A stretch of 64,000 nucleotides of DNA from NCBI RefSeq assembly GCF_019279795.1, contig NC_056744.1, forward strand, positions 1,510,349,351 to 1,510,413,350. Reading direction: 5' to 3'. The notes below the pieces were generated by a model that was not told the DNA's origin, ran no database searches, and saw only the letters and a program-made list of their open reading frames with translations. The translations under genes and the position numbers were made by a program. Source of the stretch: Protopterus annectens. Lineage: Eukaryota > Chordata > Ceratodontiformes > Protopteridae. Positions 45,935 through 57,219 of this stretch are shown here, one piece after another; position 1 is the stretch's first letter; each line of letters opens with the position of its first letter.

Positions 45935-46520
45935 TGACATCTACACCCATATGTTTAATTGTCAGATGCACATTATTTGTTGCTGATAGACTGTTTGCAG
46001 GTTTTTATTGCCATAGCATTCCCTGTTTGTATGAACAACTTGTGTATCTGTGGAAGATGTTTGCATATGGGAGGGATCCACTATATCACGTATGTCTCTG
46101 TGGTCATTTAACTGTGTGCACTGGGCAGATTGCTGTAATGTGGTTGGTTCCTGGAATAACACGTACAAATACCAGATATGTGTGGCCAAAGCTAAACTGA
46201 GATTTGGCCTAAGTGTGTGAGCCTGCCCAGTTCAGCCTTCCCATGGCATGTTGTCTGACATATGTCTCATTTATCAAAGTGTGCGAGCATGCCCAGTGTG
46301 AGCTTTCCATATGTTGAACTCTGCAGCCCACCACATTTGTGGATGAGTGTGAACTTCAACAAATATCTCCAGTTTATGGTTGTGTGTTGTGTGTCATGTT
46401 GTGTAGTTACTATCCAACTGCTTTGTGTGTGAACACAACAGGGATTATACTGTGCCTGCAGGGTTTGCATAGTATACTTTGCATACAGTTGTCAACATCC
46501 TTTCATACTGACCTAACACT
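45935..46520. other. Unassigned Harbinger-internal DNA
   Basis: No domain seen. Confidence 0.3.
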
Positions 46521-46526
46521 GTAGTA

Positions 46527-46596
46527 CCGTATAGTGTACTGGTTCAGTACTTTCACTGTGGTGGACAGTAATCTGGGCTTTAGTCCTATCACTGCT
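46527..46596 (+). ncRNA. tRNA-like module d
   Basis: GTATAGTGTACTGGTTCAG followed by TCTGGGCTTTAGTCC aligns end to end with module b (17175-17242). The B box is decayed (GGGCTTTAGTCC for GGGTTCGAACC). Confidence 0.4.
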
Positions 46597-46829
46597 TTAC
46601 ATTTCCATAGTGAGCACAACAGCCTGGTTAGGGGCCAGTTGTGCACATCTGACCATGTTGCATTATGTTCAGATATGAACTACTTAAACCAGGCTTGTCC
46701 AACATTGGTAGTGTATTCCACAACATAGGTGTACATTTGCAAACACTAGCGATGTGCCCTAGGCCATTTCTAATGCTAGTTGGAGAGTGTGTTTGTCCTT
46801 CGACACACATTGTAAGTGGAGTTTGCCAT

Positions 46830-48616
46830 GACATATCTCATGGTTAGTATACTGTGCCTCCGTCTACCTGTGACATAACAGTGATACCCAGGGTAAACCT
46901 ACCATCTCCCATCCACTCATCAAGATTCCTCTTGAGGAGAATCGATGAGTGACTCTATGGATAACCTGTACTGGGAGTTTACTCATGAGTGGGGGTGGCT
47001 TCTGTGTTATGGATCATGCAGTACAGCTTGTCCTATGTATGTCAGTGCTGGGGTTCAGGTCTCTCATGTGCATAGCTCACTGCCATTCAGATTGTACAAG
47101 GTGCAGCATGTTTATTGATTCCAGCTTGGACATGGCTTTATACATCAGGCACAGCTTGCCTCTGGGTGGGCAGTATGACAGTGTGTGTAGCTGCAGTTTG
47201 TTTAATCAGGCAACACATGGCATCTATTCAAGCTCTTTGATACTCCTGGTGAGGTACTGTTGGGGACTTTACAGTTGATGGAGGTGTCTGCTGAGGTACA
47301 TCCCACAGGGGCTATTGTAGTCAATTGTAACGCTGATGAAGGATGACTGCAGAGCCACAATGACCTCCCCTTATCTAGATCTGACAACCTTCATGATTAG
47401 GTGGGTATATGGTATGTTTCTGTAAACACTACAGCCATATGTTTGTCCAATGCAGGATATCTATCACCTTGTGTCCCCAGGTCTCTCATTACATGTTAAG
47501 TACGTAATGGGTTAACACCTATGTGGTAATTGGTGGGCACTTACTGTATATCCATGGGGGTTGACTATACACTTTTCTGCAATTAGCTTGCTGACATGGC
47601 TATGGCACCAGTTGTCTGTTTCTATGTGGCCCTTTTGTGGGATGCTTGTGTCAGCTGGAGGGTCAGATATGGTAGGCAGTTTGTAGTCCTTTGCAAACAT
47701 GTTCAGACACAGTCCTTCCATGTTGGCCTGTATCTATGGGACATATATATCAAATGAGGGAGGTCCCAGGACCAAGCCTTGTGGGATGCCAGTTATATCT
47801 GGTTTGTAGTCTGACATGGCTGCAGCATGTCTGACCATGTCAGTTCTGTCCTTGGTCTGGTTTGCAACCCCTCTACTGACATAGGGGTTTATATTTAAGC
47901 TGGTGAGCATATCTATAATGAACACGTAGGGTATTGTATGGAAGCCTTTGCAAGGTCCAGCTATGCTGTGTGGACCACATTGCCCTCATCAATGACCTTA
48001 ATGACTGTTTCAAATGAGTCAAACATGTTTAGGGGCAGGATCTGCACTTAAGAAAGCCACACTGGGTAGGGTCCAGTGTCAGTAGGTCCCCAATATCTTT
48101 ATATCTGTGGTACATGCTGATCCTTTCCATAGCTGTGCAGACCAAGCTTCTTAGGATTCTGGGGTGGTAGTTTTCAGTATCCATTCAGGCAATACCTTTG
48201 TTGAGAATGACCACTGTTGTTGTACACTGCTCTTTGGGTACATATCCTGTGGTAAGGCTAACATTGAGCAGTAGTGTGATTTGGCATTCCATTCTTCTTG
48301 GAGTCCATGTTGGACTCAGCCCAGGACACCATCTCATACCATTGCTGCTGTGTGTTTTGCTTTGTAGATGCTGGCTGTTACCTTAGCATCTGCAATGTCA
48401 GGGGGCCAGCAGTCTGCTGGGATAGATATTTTGCATTCTGGGGGGGGGGGTTGCACTGCACCTGTCAGGATGTATGTTGGCAATATATGTGTGTGTTTGG
48501 TATGTTGTTTGTAATATTTTTGTGATTCAGAGCATATCTGTGAATTCCCAACATGGTTCCTACCATCAGTTGAGGAAGCCTTGGGATTATCCTTAGTGCC
48601 TGTACAATTTGTATCT
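46830..48616 (-). mobile_element. CR1 LINE copy C, 3' part
   Basis: Minus-strand match to copy A from its C-terminus (FKRNLDEWM at about 46920) through thumb, the FAKD-for-FADD position near 47700, GIPQGLVLGPPSF (47780), LTSLNINPYVSR (47900) and the YRPIS/LTTGY region (48250) to the linker at 48616. Copy D interrupts it there and it resumes at about 50857. Heavily mutated. Confidence 0.8.
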
Positions 48617-50856
48617 TCATAGGTTCATAGGTTCATACTAGGCTATCCACCCTAGGGCATTTGTAAGCCTAGCCAGAGTGTGTGTGGCTTTCGCCATCCC
48701 TTGCTATGTGAATATTATGGCCATTTATGATTTGTTTTGCTGTGCCTCTGTCTGGACGTGACACAGTGAAGACCCCCAGTGTAAATCTATGATCATCCAT
48801 CCACTTGGCAAGATTCCTGTTGAAGAGTGTCAGTGTGGGGCTCTGCTTAACATGGAGTGGGATTCTGTTCCAGGGTGTGGGGAGCCTCTGGGTTATGTAT
48901 CTGTCCCTCCAGCACATCCTATTTCATTATGTGTTGAGGTTGAAATCTCTCACTCTCACAGCTCCGATGGCTTTGAGTTTTCTGGGGTGGAGCATGTCCA
49001 TTACTCCGGTGTTGGACATGGCCTTGTACAACAGACATACAATGCCTCTGTGTAGGCAGTATGTGATTGCATTCAGCTGGGGTGTCTACAGCCAGGCAGC
49101 ATATGACATATATTTGAGACCCTTTATCCTCTTGGTGTGGTACCTTTGAGGTCTTTCTAACTGCTGCAGGTGTCAGGTAAGGTACATCCCAAATGAGGCA
49201 TTGTACTAGATTATGGGTCTGATAAGAGAACAGTATAGGGGCACAATGACCTCTGTTGATGTAGATGTGAATCCTTTCATGATTCGGTGTCCAATATAGA
49301 CAGTCTTCCTAGCCACATTGGCAATGTGAGTCTCACATAACAGGTTACTGTCCACTTGTGTCCCTGGGTCCCTGATTACTCCTTCCATACATAATGGTTT
49401 ACCACCTATGTGGTAATTTGTGAGTACCTTGTTTGGTATTTGGTGGGACATTCATACTGTCCAATGTCTTCAGGACAGCTGGGTGGGGTTCCTGTTTGTG
49501 AGAGTGTGGTCTGTAGCATGCTACAGACTGTACAGCAGTCTTGCCAATGGTTAGTTGCACATGGGTGGACTCCAATGCCTTGTGCATTGTCAGTTACCTG
49601 GACGCATGGGTGTCTGTGCTGAATATGGATACTCACCCTCCTTTTATGTTTTGTTCCAGGTTTTGGGGCCATAACGCATGATATGTGGTATAACCTGGTA
49701 GTGCTTGTGTGCTGTCAGGAGGCTTGCAGCAGGTTTCTGTCACTGCACAGACATCGATGTTCTCCATACTGGGGAGGGCCTCGGGAGCATGCATATTGAG
49801 GTTTACACATCTTTCCACTTATGTTTTCTAGGGTGGTGGGTTAGTCTTTTCAGCCTTGCCTACGAAAGGCTCTATGGGGGTGGCAAAAGCCTTATCCAAT
49901 ATCCAGATGCCCAGGGGTAAAAGGTGCAAGCCATCCCTGGAACAGCTGCGTGGCTTGTCAAGCATGACATCCCAAGCAGACAGACATTGGATCCCCTTGG
50001 AATGACACCAGTAATTGTGCCACTTGTTACAACTGATCATTCTGTGTTTGTACTGTGGCATCATTCTTGGTGAGGGTAGGATGCTGCAAACGGTCAGTGT
50101 CATACCGGCCTGGACTACATAATCGGAGAGCTCATCTATGTCTCTTTTCATGTAGTCCAGGGAGGTACATCTCAGGTCATTCACACCAACATGGACTATG
50201 ACTGCATCATATTTCTACTTGCTTTGGGGTGACCTGCATACTTGTGTTATGTGGCGTATTGTAGCAGCCTACAGGCAGCTTACTGTACCCTTTCCCTTGT
50301 TCAGTCTGGTGTGCAGGACAGCAGCGTGTCTCACTATGGAGTCACCTATTACAACTGTATCAGGCATGTTGCTTCTCCTTCTGGCCTGTGACTGTTTGGC
50401 ACACCAGCTTTGTGTACTATGTGTTGCATGTGCTATGTTTGGAGGTTGTTTGATTGGGTGTCTGCTTTGGAGGCCTCTGTTGGTGTGGTGTATTTGTAAT
50501 TCGGGCCTCCGGGAATGTTTTTCTGTGTTTATGTCTTTGGTTTGCAGTTGTGATAGGTCTATGTGGGACTAGGTTTGTGGTGTGTGTGGTTACCTTCTCC
50601 TCCTGACTAGTTTTGGGAGTATTGAGTTGAGGGAGCTCAGCCTCCAGTTTGGATAAATGGTTGCATCTCTCACATATATTTGTATTTCTTGGGGGGAGTT
50701 GAGGGTTGTCTGTTTACTTGGGGCAATTGTAACATTGCCTCAAGATTCACAGATTCAACTTGTTGCAGCTGGCCTTAGTGGATTGTATGTGTGGACATAT
50801 TTTATTGCCATACTACTGATCAGTGATTACTTCTTTTTTTATGTTTGCTCTATCAT
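48617..50856 (-). mobile_element. CR1 LINE copy D, inserted in copy C
   Basis: The 3' end at 48617 reads CATAGGTTCATAGGTTCATA, the reverse complement of the CR1 terminal repeat. On the minus strand it runs C-terminus (48917-48670), thumb (49451-49206), then after a large RT deletion the endonuclease (49670-49400 and 49818-49633), then ORF1 (50184-49828 esterase domain with SRDGLHLLPLG; Cys-rich N-terminal part near 50680). Copy C sequence continues on both sides. Confidence 0.8.
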
Positions 50857-52075
50857 GTAGTAGCTTCCTCATTCTCTTGCATGGTTTGGTAATGGCTGGA
50901 GTCCACCATGCCAGATGCCTGTGTGTATCGCATTGTGTCTTGTTTTAATTTAGGATTGCATAATCCAAGCATTCCTGGCAGTGTTCATGGAATGCCTGTA
51001 TAACAGGTTCTGAGGTGTGGCCCATATTTTGCACCTGCACAGGGCCTTTAATGGATTCCACATCAGTTTGGAGGAGTGCAACTTTTGCTTTACACATGTT
51101 TTTCACTGTGGTTTCCTGGCCAGGGACTGTGGTCAGGATGTGTATATCCAGTGTGATTACTCTATGGTCTGGTCTTACCAGTGAGCAAAACACTTCTCAT
51201 CTTGCCATCCAGTACCCATGTTGCTGATTATCACATCCAGTATGCTTACCCCTCTTGTGGGAGTGGTACATTGTTCCTGGGCATTTTGGTTTATGGATTC
51301 TATGAACTTTTGTCCTACAGTGTTGGAGCTAGTATAATGCTCTCAGTCTATATCTGGGTATTTTCAGTCACCCAATATAATGTGGTTTGGAGGACTTGAT
51401 ATATTCATGTATTCCAACATAGGCCAGGTGCAGTTCCTGGTGTTGGGACAGTAGTCTGTAGCAGGCTATAAACTGGGAGGCAGTTTTAGCCACTGTTACT
51501 TGACCATGGCTAGTCCATGCTGCTTCTTGTTGTGGTACCAACATGGGGGTGTGGTTATCCTTGACAATTATTGCTAGTCACCCTCCTTTTGTAGCTTGTT
51601 CCATGTTTTGAGGCTGTACAGCACAGTATGAGGTGTAACCTGGTAGTGTCAGGGTGCTGTTGTGAGCCTTGACCCAGTTTTCTGTTACAGCACAGATATC
51701 AACATTCTCCATACTGGGTGAGTTTAGACTGCATGCATCTTGCTGTTTAGACTTCTGGCATTGGGTAGCATTACATCTAGGTTCTTATCCCTTCTGATAC
51801 CTATGGAGGTAGGTTTGTGTTTTGAGCCTTACCTATTCAGGGCATGCTGTGGGTAACAACAGCCTTTGCCAGTATCCATACGGCCTGCACTGATAGGTGC
51901 ACGCCAGTCCTAGCAGGTGGAGCATCATGTCATGCTCAGCATGTCATCCCAGGCTGGCACACATTGGATCCCCTTTGACTAACTGCAATACTTCAGCCAA
52001 TTATTGCAATTGATCATCTCATTGTCATATTGTGGCATGATGCTTGGTGAGGGTAGGATGTTAGTCATGGTCCTC
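50857..52075 (-). mobile_element. CR1 LINE copy C, 5' part
   Basis: Continues copy C on the far side of copy D: the WW-TPA-NKL linker (50920), EN C-terminus (51193-50945, LVRPDHRVITLDIHI), ACYRP (51460), EN N-terminus (51740-51600), then ORF1 end to about 52075. About 105 bp of linker is missing at the junction. Confidence 0.75.
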
Positions 52076-52264
52076 AGGTGTGCATATAGTACATGGTGTT
52101 ACATTACTTAACACATGGCATTCATGCCTCAGGTGGTGCTGCAGGGCTGCCTCTGTTGGATGCACATATTACACTCCCTGTACATGTTTGTGAGCAGGTT
52201 ATGTCATTTTAGGCATCCCTGTTATTATTTGAGTGAGTCAGAGGGGGTATCATTCCCAGGGTTC

Positions 52265-53395
52265 CTACTGAGCCAGTGTATGTGCTATGCATTGCCTCTT
52301 TGCCAAGGCCAGGGCATACTGGGCATGCTTCCTTCTGCCTACTGGGGCAGGCTCAGGTTGTTCCTCCTCCTCCGAGTCACGCTCTGCCTGTGATGGCCTT
52401 GGCAATGGTGGGGGGCTGTTTGGCCCAGCCCTATGCTGGTCGTGCTGCAGCTGTTTTCGCAAGATCATATTATGTAGCATAGCACATACCATGACAATTT
52501 GGGTACATGTAGTTGGTGTGTACTGCAAGGCTCCACCAGATGTGTCCAGACACCGGAACCATGACTTGAGCAGCCCAAACACATGCTGTATTACATTACG
52601 TGTTTGTGCGTGTGCCTCATTATGGCATTCCTGTTCAGGTGTGTGTGCATTTCTGATGGATGTCATCAGCCATGGCTCCAGTGCATAACCTGCATCTCCC
52701 ACTAGGTGTCCATGTGGGATGTCCTCATTGGCAAATGTCTGGTACAGCTGCGTCAAATGCCAGATGTGGGAATCATGGTAGCTCCCAGGGCAGCCAGCAC
52801 AGACATTCATTATTATGCCCTGGGCATCACACACGACCTGGCAGTTGATTGAGGGGAAGCCCTTGCGGTTAATGTAGGCCCTACCCCGCTCACCGGCTGG
52901 TGCTTTGATGCGTATGTGCGTGCAGTCTATTGCACCCACTACCTCAGGACGCATATTGCTGGCCAATACCTCATGGGCTTTGGGGAAATATACATGATCA
53001 CCAACATGTGCTGACATGGCATCCAGGAACTGGTGCAGTACCCTGGAGGCTGATGCCTGTGATATCCCCATCATATCACCAGTTAGTCTTTGGAAGGTAC
53101 CTGTTGCTAGTATTCTTAGGCCAACACATACCTTGGTTTCCACTGGGATGGGTTCCCCTCTGTTGGTTCTGTGTGTGAGGCGTGGCCTGCACAGCTCAAC
53201 TATTTGCTGCAGGAGCTCTCTGTCCACTCTATAGCGCTCTACTATCTCCAGCTCATGTAACCCATGGTAGGTGACCCTCGGCCTGTACACTCTTCTCCGT
53301 CTCCTCACTGTGGGTTGTCTGGCACCATCTGCATTGTCACCACCCTCAGCAAGTCGCCTATGTCTCATTATGACAGCTATGGCAGCCCCTAACAT
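52265..53395 (-). CDS. PIF/Harbinger DDE transposase (HARBI1-like)
   Basis: An open frame of 376 codons from the ATG at 53395; the frame is open further upstream without another ATG. It is a DDE_Tnp_4-type nuclease that would cut and paste the element in the nucleus with its Myb-like partner. The basic N-terminal region has VRRRRRVYRPR; a helix-turn-helix-like region precedes the catalytic core (TGDMMGISQASASRVLHQFL). Catalytic Asp1 is in GAIDCTHI and Asp2 in LVGDAGYAL. The third residue, 35 residues after Asp2 in NVIQHVFGLLK, is Gln where the family has Glu. The C-terminus is acidic (SEEEEQPEP). Length fits the family (about 350-400). It lies 1.4 kb inside the right TIR and points inward. 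It is uninterrupted, but the Glu-to-Gln change should abolish cutting. Confidence 0.88.
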   Translation of the reverse strand: MLGAAIAVIMRHRRLAEGGDNADGARQPTVRRRRRVYRPRVTYHGLHELEIVERYRVDRELLQQIVELCRPRLTHRTNRGEPIPVETKVCVGLRILATGTFQRLTGDMMGISQASASRVLHQFLDAMSAHVGDHVYFPKAHEVLASNMRPEVVGAIDCTHIRIKAPAGERGRAYINRKGFPSINCQVVCDAQGIIMNVCAGCPGSYHDSHIWHLTQLYQTFANEDIPHGHLVGDAGYALEPWLMTSIRNAHTPEQECHNEAHAQTRNVIQHVFGLLKSWFRCLDTSGGALQYTPTTCTQIVMVCAMLHNMILRKQLQHDQHRAGPNSPPPLPRPSQAERDSEEEEQPEPAPVGRRKHAQYALALAKRQCIAHTLAQ

Positions 53396-53639
53396 TTCTG
53401 CTCTGAGTTCAGCTTTTTCAGTTTTCACTTCTAATAGCTTACTCCTGTCTTGCAGTGTCTCTTGAGAGAAACATCCTGCACTGCTGTTTGCAGAGTTTTA
53501 AGTGCTGGGCTGGGCTACTATTCTGCCTGTGTAATTGCCTGCTTCTAATTGTTTTCACCTGCTAGCTCCAGCAGTATTCCCTGCTAGCTTCCTACGAATT
53601 CTGTTGCTTCCTTTTTCCTTTCTGTTTCCTCAGGGGGGA

Positions 53640-53860
53640 GCAGCGTGCATACCAGCAGAAACACACTCATAGTGGCTTACACGCATGCACACATGCTTAC
53701 ACGGTTCAGAATCTGCTTATTCAGGTTAAAACGCGCGCACACCAGCGCAAACAGTGTTAAACATCTACCAACAGGCTCCCACATGCTCAGTCTGCCTTAC
53801 ACGTGTGCACACTGTCCTACTCGCGCTTCATGGCACGCACACGTGCGCATGTATGCCCAG
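53640..53860. repeat. Right subterminal repeat block
   Basis: Recurring CTTACACG(C/T)(A/G)TGCACAC, AAACGCGCGCACACCAGCGC and GTTAAACA words upstream of the transposase. Similar words are at 20015-20150. Candidate sites for transposase or Myb partner binding and perhaps the transposase promoter region. Confidence 0.5.
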
Positions 53861-54299
53861 CAAGAAACTTTGGTGTAGGCAACAGTGTATACCTTCCATT
53901 TCTTGACTTTCTCATGCTTATGTTGTGGCACTCCTCTTTCCATGATATGTGTCTGACATCTGTCATGTAACACTGACCTCCAATGAACTGCATTTCTTTC
54001 TGCCAATCCCCCCTGTGATGTCACCTATCTCCTACTCTGCTCCTCCCCCTTATGTAACTCTTACACTACTCAGAATGTGCTCATTTGCTATGTGACAGTG
54101 GAATTCAGTATCCTAACACTCATTTGCATCAGATTGCCTACTAATGCTTAGTTACATGTCTTAGACTCAGCTTCCCCCTTTAGCAACCACTAAACGGTGG
54201 CCATGTTGTTTTTGTTCTGCTGGTCCCTGCATTGTAAATCCATGTATTGCATAAAACCCACATTTGTGGGTTTTTAACCTTCATTTTTATGTTTTATAT

Positions 54300-54330
54300 A
54301 GCGCAGCCCGTTTGCACGGGGCTGCGTTGC
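54300..54330. repeat. GC-rich hairpin near right end
   Basis: GCGCAGCCCGTTTGCACGGGGCTGCG forms a stem-loop 430 bp inside the right TIR. Confidence 0.6.
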
Positions 54331-54695
54331 GTTTAAATACCGGCGATCACCGAAAAAAACAAAATATTTATTTCTCATATTTGCATCAGGGTACCTTGCC
54401 AATGGCCACATATTTGGCCATTGGCATGCTGCCTGACACATATGCACCCTTTATTTGAAGCTGACATGGCTCCATTGTGTTTTTTGCAGAAACGTACTCA
54501 GTTGTCAACTGACTACATTTCTGCAGCTAAAACGGCTCTTACACGGGCTGCTTTGGGCTTCCTGGATCGCTAATCTACCTCATTTGCATGCTATTCAGCT
54601 GCAAGTGAGGTGATTAGCATATCCACGCCCACTCCATGTAAGAGACGTTTTAGCTGGTCTCTTACACGGACTTTAGGGCTGTTCCTGGATCGCGA

Positions 54696-54756
54696 AGGCT
54701 GCATGGAGTCTTACACTACTCTTAGACTCCGTGCAAGCCTTCGTGAATCCTGCCCA
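54696..54756 (-). repeat. Right TIR and subterminal hairpin of Harbinger element
   Basis: Exact inverted copy of the left 14-bp TIR at 54743-54756. Directly inward lies a hairpin whose arms (AAGGCTGCATGGAGTCTTA and CTTAGACTCCGTGCAAGCCTT) carry the same TGGAG/CTCC and AGCCT words as the left hairpin. Confidence 0.75.
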
Positions 54757-54757
54757 T

Positions 54758-54763
<6 letters not shown>

Positions 54764-54802
<39 letters not shown>
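54764..54802. repeat. (TA)n microsatellite
   Basis: TA repeats just outside the right TIR. Confidence 0.95.
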
Positions 54803-54806
<4 letters not shown>

Positions 54807-54809
54807 ATA

Positions 54810-56400
54810 CAGATATATTTATGTAGAATGTGTGATAGTTTTGTAGGTAATAAATGAAATATCTTGCACTGCAAGCGTTCATCCATAATGAGTTTCCTAT
54901 CTTACGGTAATGTGTTTGCTACATACCTACAGTACAAGATATTTCACTCACAACAAAACCAAATGCCCATACCAAATGTCCACATATTCCACTTAACCAT
55001 CTTCTCTGTTTTCATGAGTGTGAATTACTGCTTCACTTATATTTTAATGGGTTTCAGTGAGTGCTTAAGCTTCATTTGAATAATGTCTTAGGTCATTTCC
55101 ACAGGTCTGTGTTTTTTAATGAACTGAGTATCTCTGGTGTTTCTATTTATTTATTTATTTAATTTTGTTTTACTCTATTTTTTCGGTACTTTGTAATCTT
55201 TTTTCGTCATCAGTTGACCGTTTTTGTGTCTTCATACTGTTGCAAGGATTTTTGATAGAACAGCATATTTGTTGTCTTTAATTAACACTTCTAATGGTTA
55301 TTGCTTTCACTGTTTTATTTTATTTCTGCCTCTTTTTTTTTTTAATTGTATATTATATTTTTTCTAGGGGATTGATGAAGGTGTATAGCTTTTTTAGTGC
55401 GTATGTGCGTATGTGTGTTTGTCTGTCTGTCAGTGTGCCTTTGTGTGTATGCAAAGGTGTATATTAGTGTTGGCATTAGAGGTCCCACCAAAGAGTGTTT
55501 GCCAGACAGTGGCTGAAAATTAGACTAAATAGCTGTAAACACTGGTACAGTGTGACAATATGTTCTTGAAACTGGGGGGAGCTGTGCGGCAGACTCTCCC
55601 ATTCCTTGTCATACTGCTACACCTATAAGAGACTTATTTCTCAATGCCAAGCAGAGTTAAATGGCATGGACTACCAGTTTATACTTCTGTAGAAGCATTT
55701 AAGAGTTCTCGCAAATCAGTCAGAAGCACTGAATGTGCTGCAGAGAACAGTAAGGTATCAGCTTCATCTGATTTGCACACATTATGGCAAGCTTTCTGTT
55801 GAAAATGCACCTTTTCTTAGAAGGCTCACACTTTTCAGAACAGTCCCTTGCTCTGTGAGGAAATGTTTTTTAAACCTGGCTGTTAAAGTTGCTTGCTCAT
55901 ATCTCCCTTAGATGGACAGGAGCAGGAGTATATATAATGGGCATCAGGTGATATAATAGGTGCTTAGCTGTAGAAGCATAAACCTCTGGGATGAAGAACT
56001 TCACTAAGTTAACATCATATTTCAGTTGTTACAGTGCAGTGTTTTCAAATTCCAGGAATTTGGGACAGATGAAGCCCACATGTACTTTTAATTTGGCCTG
56101 CAAGGCCATGCCAATTCCAGCCAGCTTCTCTCTCTTTGTTAAAAAAAAACACACACACAGACCAAGAACTTCAGCCAATGAGAAAGAGAGTTGTTGAAGC
56201 ACAATACAGACCAAGAACTCCAGGAAGTCACAATCTGAGAGTGGCTGCCCAGCAGAGGTATTATGTACTGCTACCAGGTGATTGACACTTCTCTTTATGA
56301 GGTATGATTCATTTAACACCTGAAACACAAAAGCAGAGTGTTTTTGTAATAAGTGAGTTCTCCCTCTCTTAATATGTGGTTTAAATGGTACATGAAATGC
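54810..56400. other. Unassigned DNA
   Basis: AT-rich sequence with short frames only. No domain, TIR or LTR seen. Confidence 0.35.
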
Positions 56401-56409
56401 AAAGGATTA

Positions 56410-56605
56410 CAAGATAACTTAGTCATACCACTCAACTGTCTAGATTTTCCCAGAATATCCAGATTTTCGCCTCATATTTTTGTGTCTGCTCCTCATAAAA
56501 TGTGTGATTTTCTGGATTTTTGTGGCAAATCAGTGAGGATTGAATTCACTAAATGATGACAGGCATTTGAGTTTCAGACTTCGCATCCTTCAGGAAATGC
56601 ATGGT
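56410..56605 (+). repeat. Dispersed repeat X, copy 3
   Basis: Longest of the three copies: AGATTTTCCCAGAATATCCAG, CATAAAATGTGTGATTTTCTGG, then GAGTTTCAGACTTCGCATCC near the end. Matches 2525-2690 and 20640-20790 in reverse complement. Confidence 0.65.
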
Positions 56606-56621
56606 AACATAAGACCTTTTG

Positions 56622-57219
56622 GGGTCTATATTAGAACATCAAGATTTTACAGTTTTAAATGTCCTAATATCGACCCCTATTCAGTGAACACTGAAAATAG
56701 CAAAACAACAGGAAACCCAATTTTTTCCTAGGGAAAGAATTTGGTTGTCCGTTTCTGTCATTTCGCTATTTTCAGCGCTGTGGTGGAAAGCTACGGGTTG
56801 GGTTCAGGTAAGTGTGTGATTGGGCACAGGTTAGGTGAGTTAGGGTTAGGGCGCAGGTTAGGTATGTGTGTGATTGTGTGGACGTGAGGGTTAGAGCGGG
56901 TTAGGTGAGTTAGGGTTAGGGCATGGGTGAGGTAAGTGTGTGATAGTTACGGACCTTAGGGTTAGGGTTTGGGTTAAGTGGATAGTTAGGGGTGTTTGTA
57001 CAGTTTAGTGTAGGGTTAGCTGTAAGATTTTAGGTGTAGATGTGTGGATCGCTGTTTGTTTGGTGTGCTTGTGTTGTGTGCATGTGTTTTGGAACAGCAA
57101 ATGTTTTCCCTAGGAAAAAATTTGCTGTTCTGAATGTTCAATGTTGTCAGCATTTGCTGAATAGGGGTCAATGTTAGAACATTCGAAATTGTGAAATTTC
57201 GATGTTCTAATATAGATCT
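56622..57219. mobile_element. Foldback MITE with telomere-like interior
   Basis: About 600 bp. The termini share TCTATATTAGAACATC in inverted orientation, and each end folds into its own hairpin: 56622-56680 pairs TATTAGAACAT with ATGTCCTAATA, and 57165-57219 pairs GTTAGAACATTCGAAATT with AATTTCGATGTTCTAA. The flanking direct repeat GACCTTTTG (56613-56621 and 57220-57228) is an 8-9 bp target duplication, as in hAT or Mutator-like elements. The interior has many (TTAGGG)-like repeats. No coding capacity. Confidence 0.65.

Larger units (their letters stand above)
15238..54756. mobile_element. Giant composite PIF/Harbinger-type DNA transposon (~39.5 kb)
   Basis: The left end reads TGGGCAGGATTCAC; the right end is its exact 14-bp reverse complement (54743-54756). 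Each is followed inward by a hairpin of related sequence (15254-15291; 54696-54741). Between them lie a Harbinger-type DDE transposase near the right end (minus) and two Myb/SANT-like genes (plus), the two protein types of PIF/Harbinger. Much of the length is secondary insertions: PLE3, L1, PLE2 and CR1 copies. Removing them leaves very roughly 15-20 kb. Flanking trinucleotides (TAG left, TTG right) do not form a clean 3-bp duplication, so the pairing of these two ends rests on TIR, hairpin and gene content. Two adjacent or nested elements cannot be excluded. Confidence 0.6.

Noticed and set aside
53396-53428. GTG start for the transposase
   Set aside because: Eukaryotic initiation is expected at ATG; the ATG at 53395 has A at -3. 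An upstream exon remains possible.
56800-57000. True telomere end
   Set aside because: Repeats are degenerate and internal to a 600-bp MITE with a flanking duplication.
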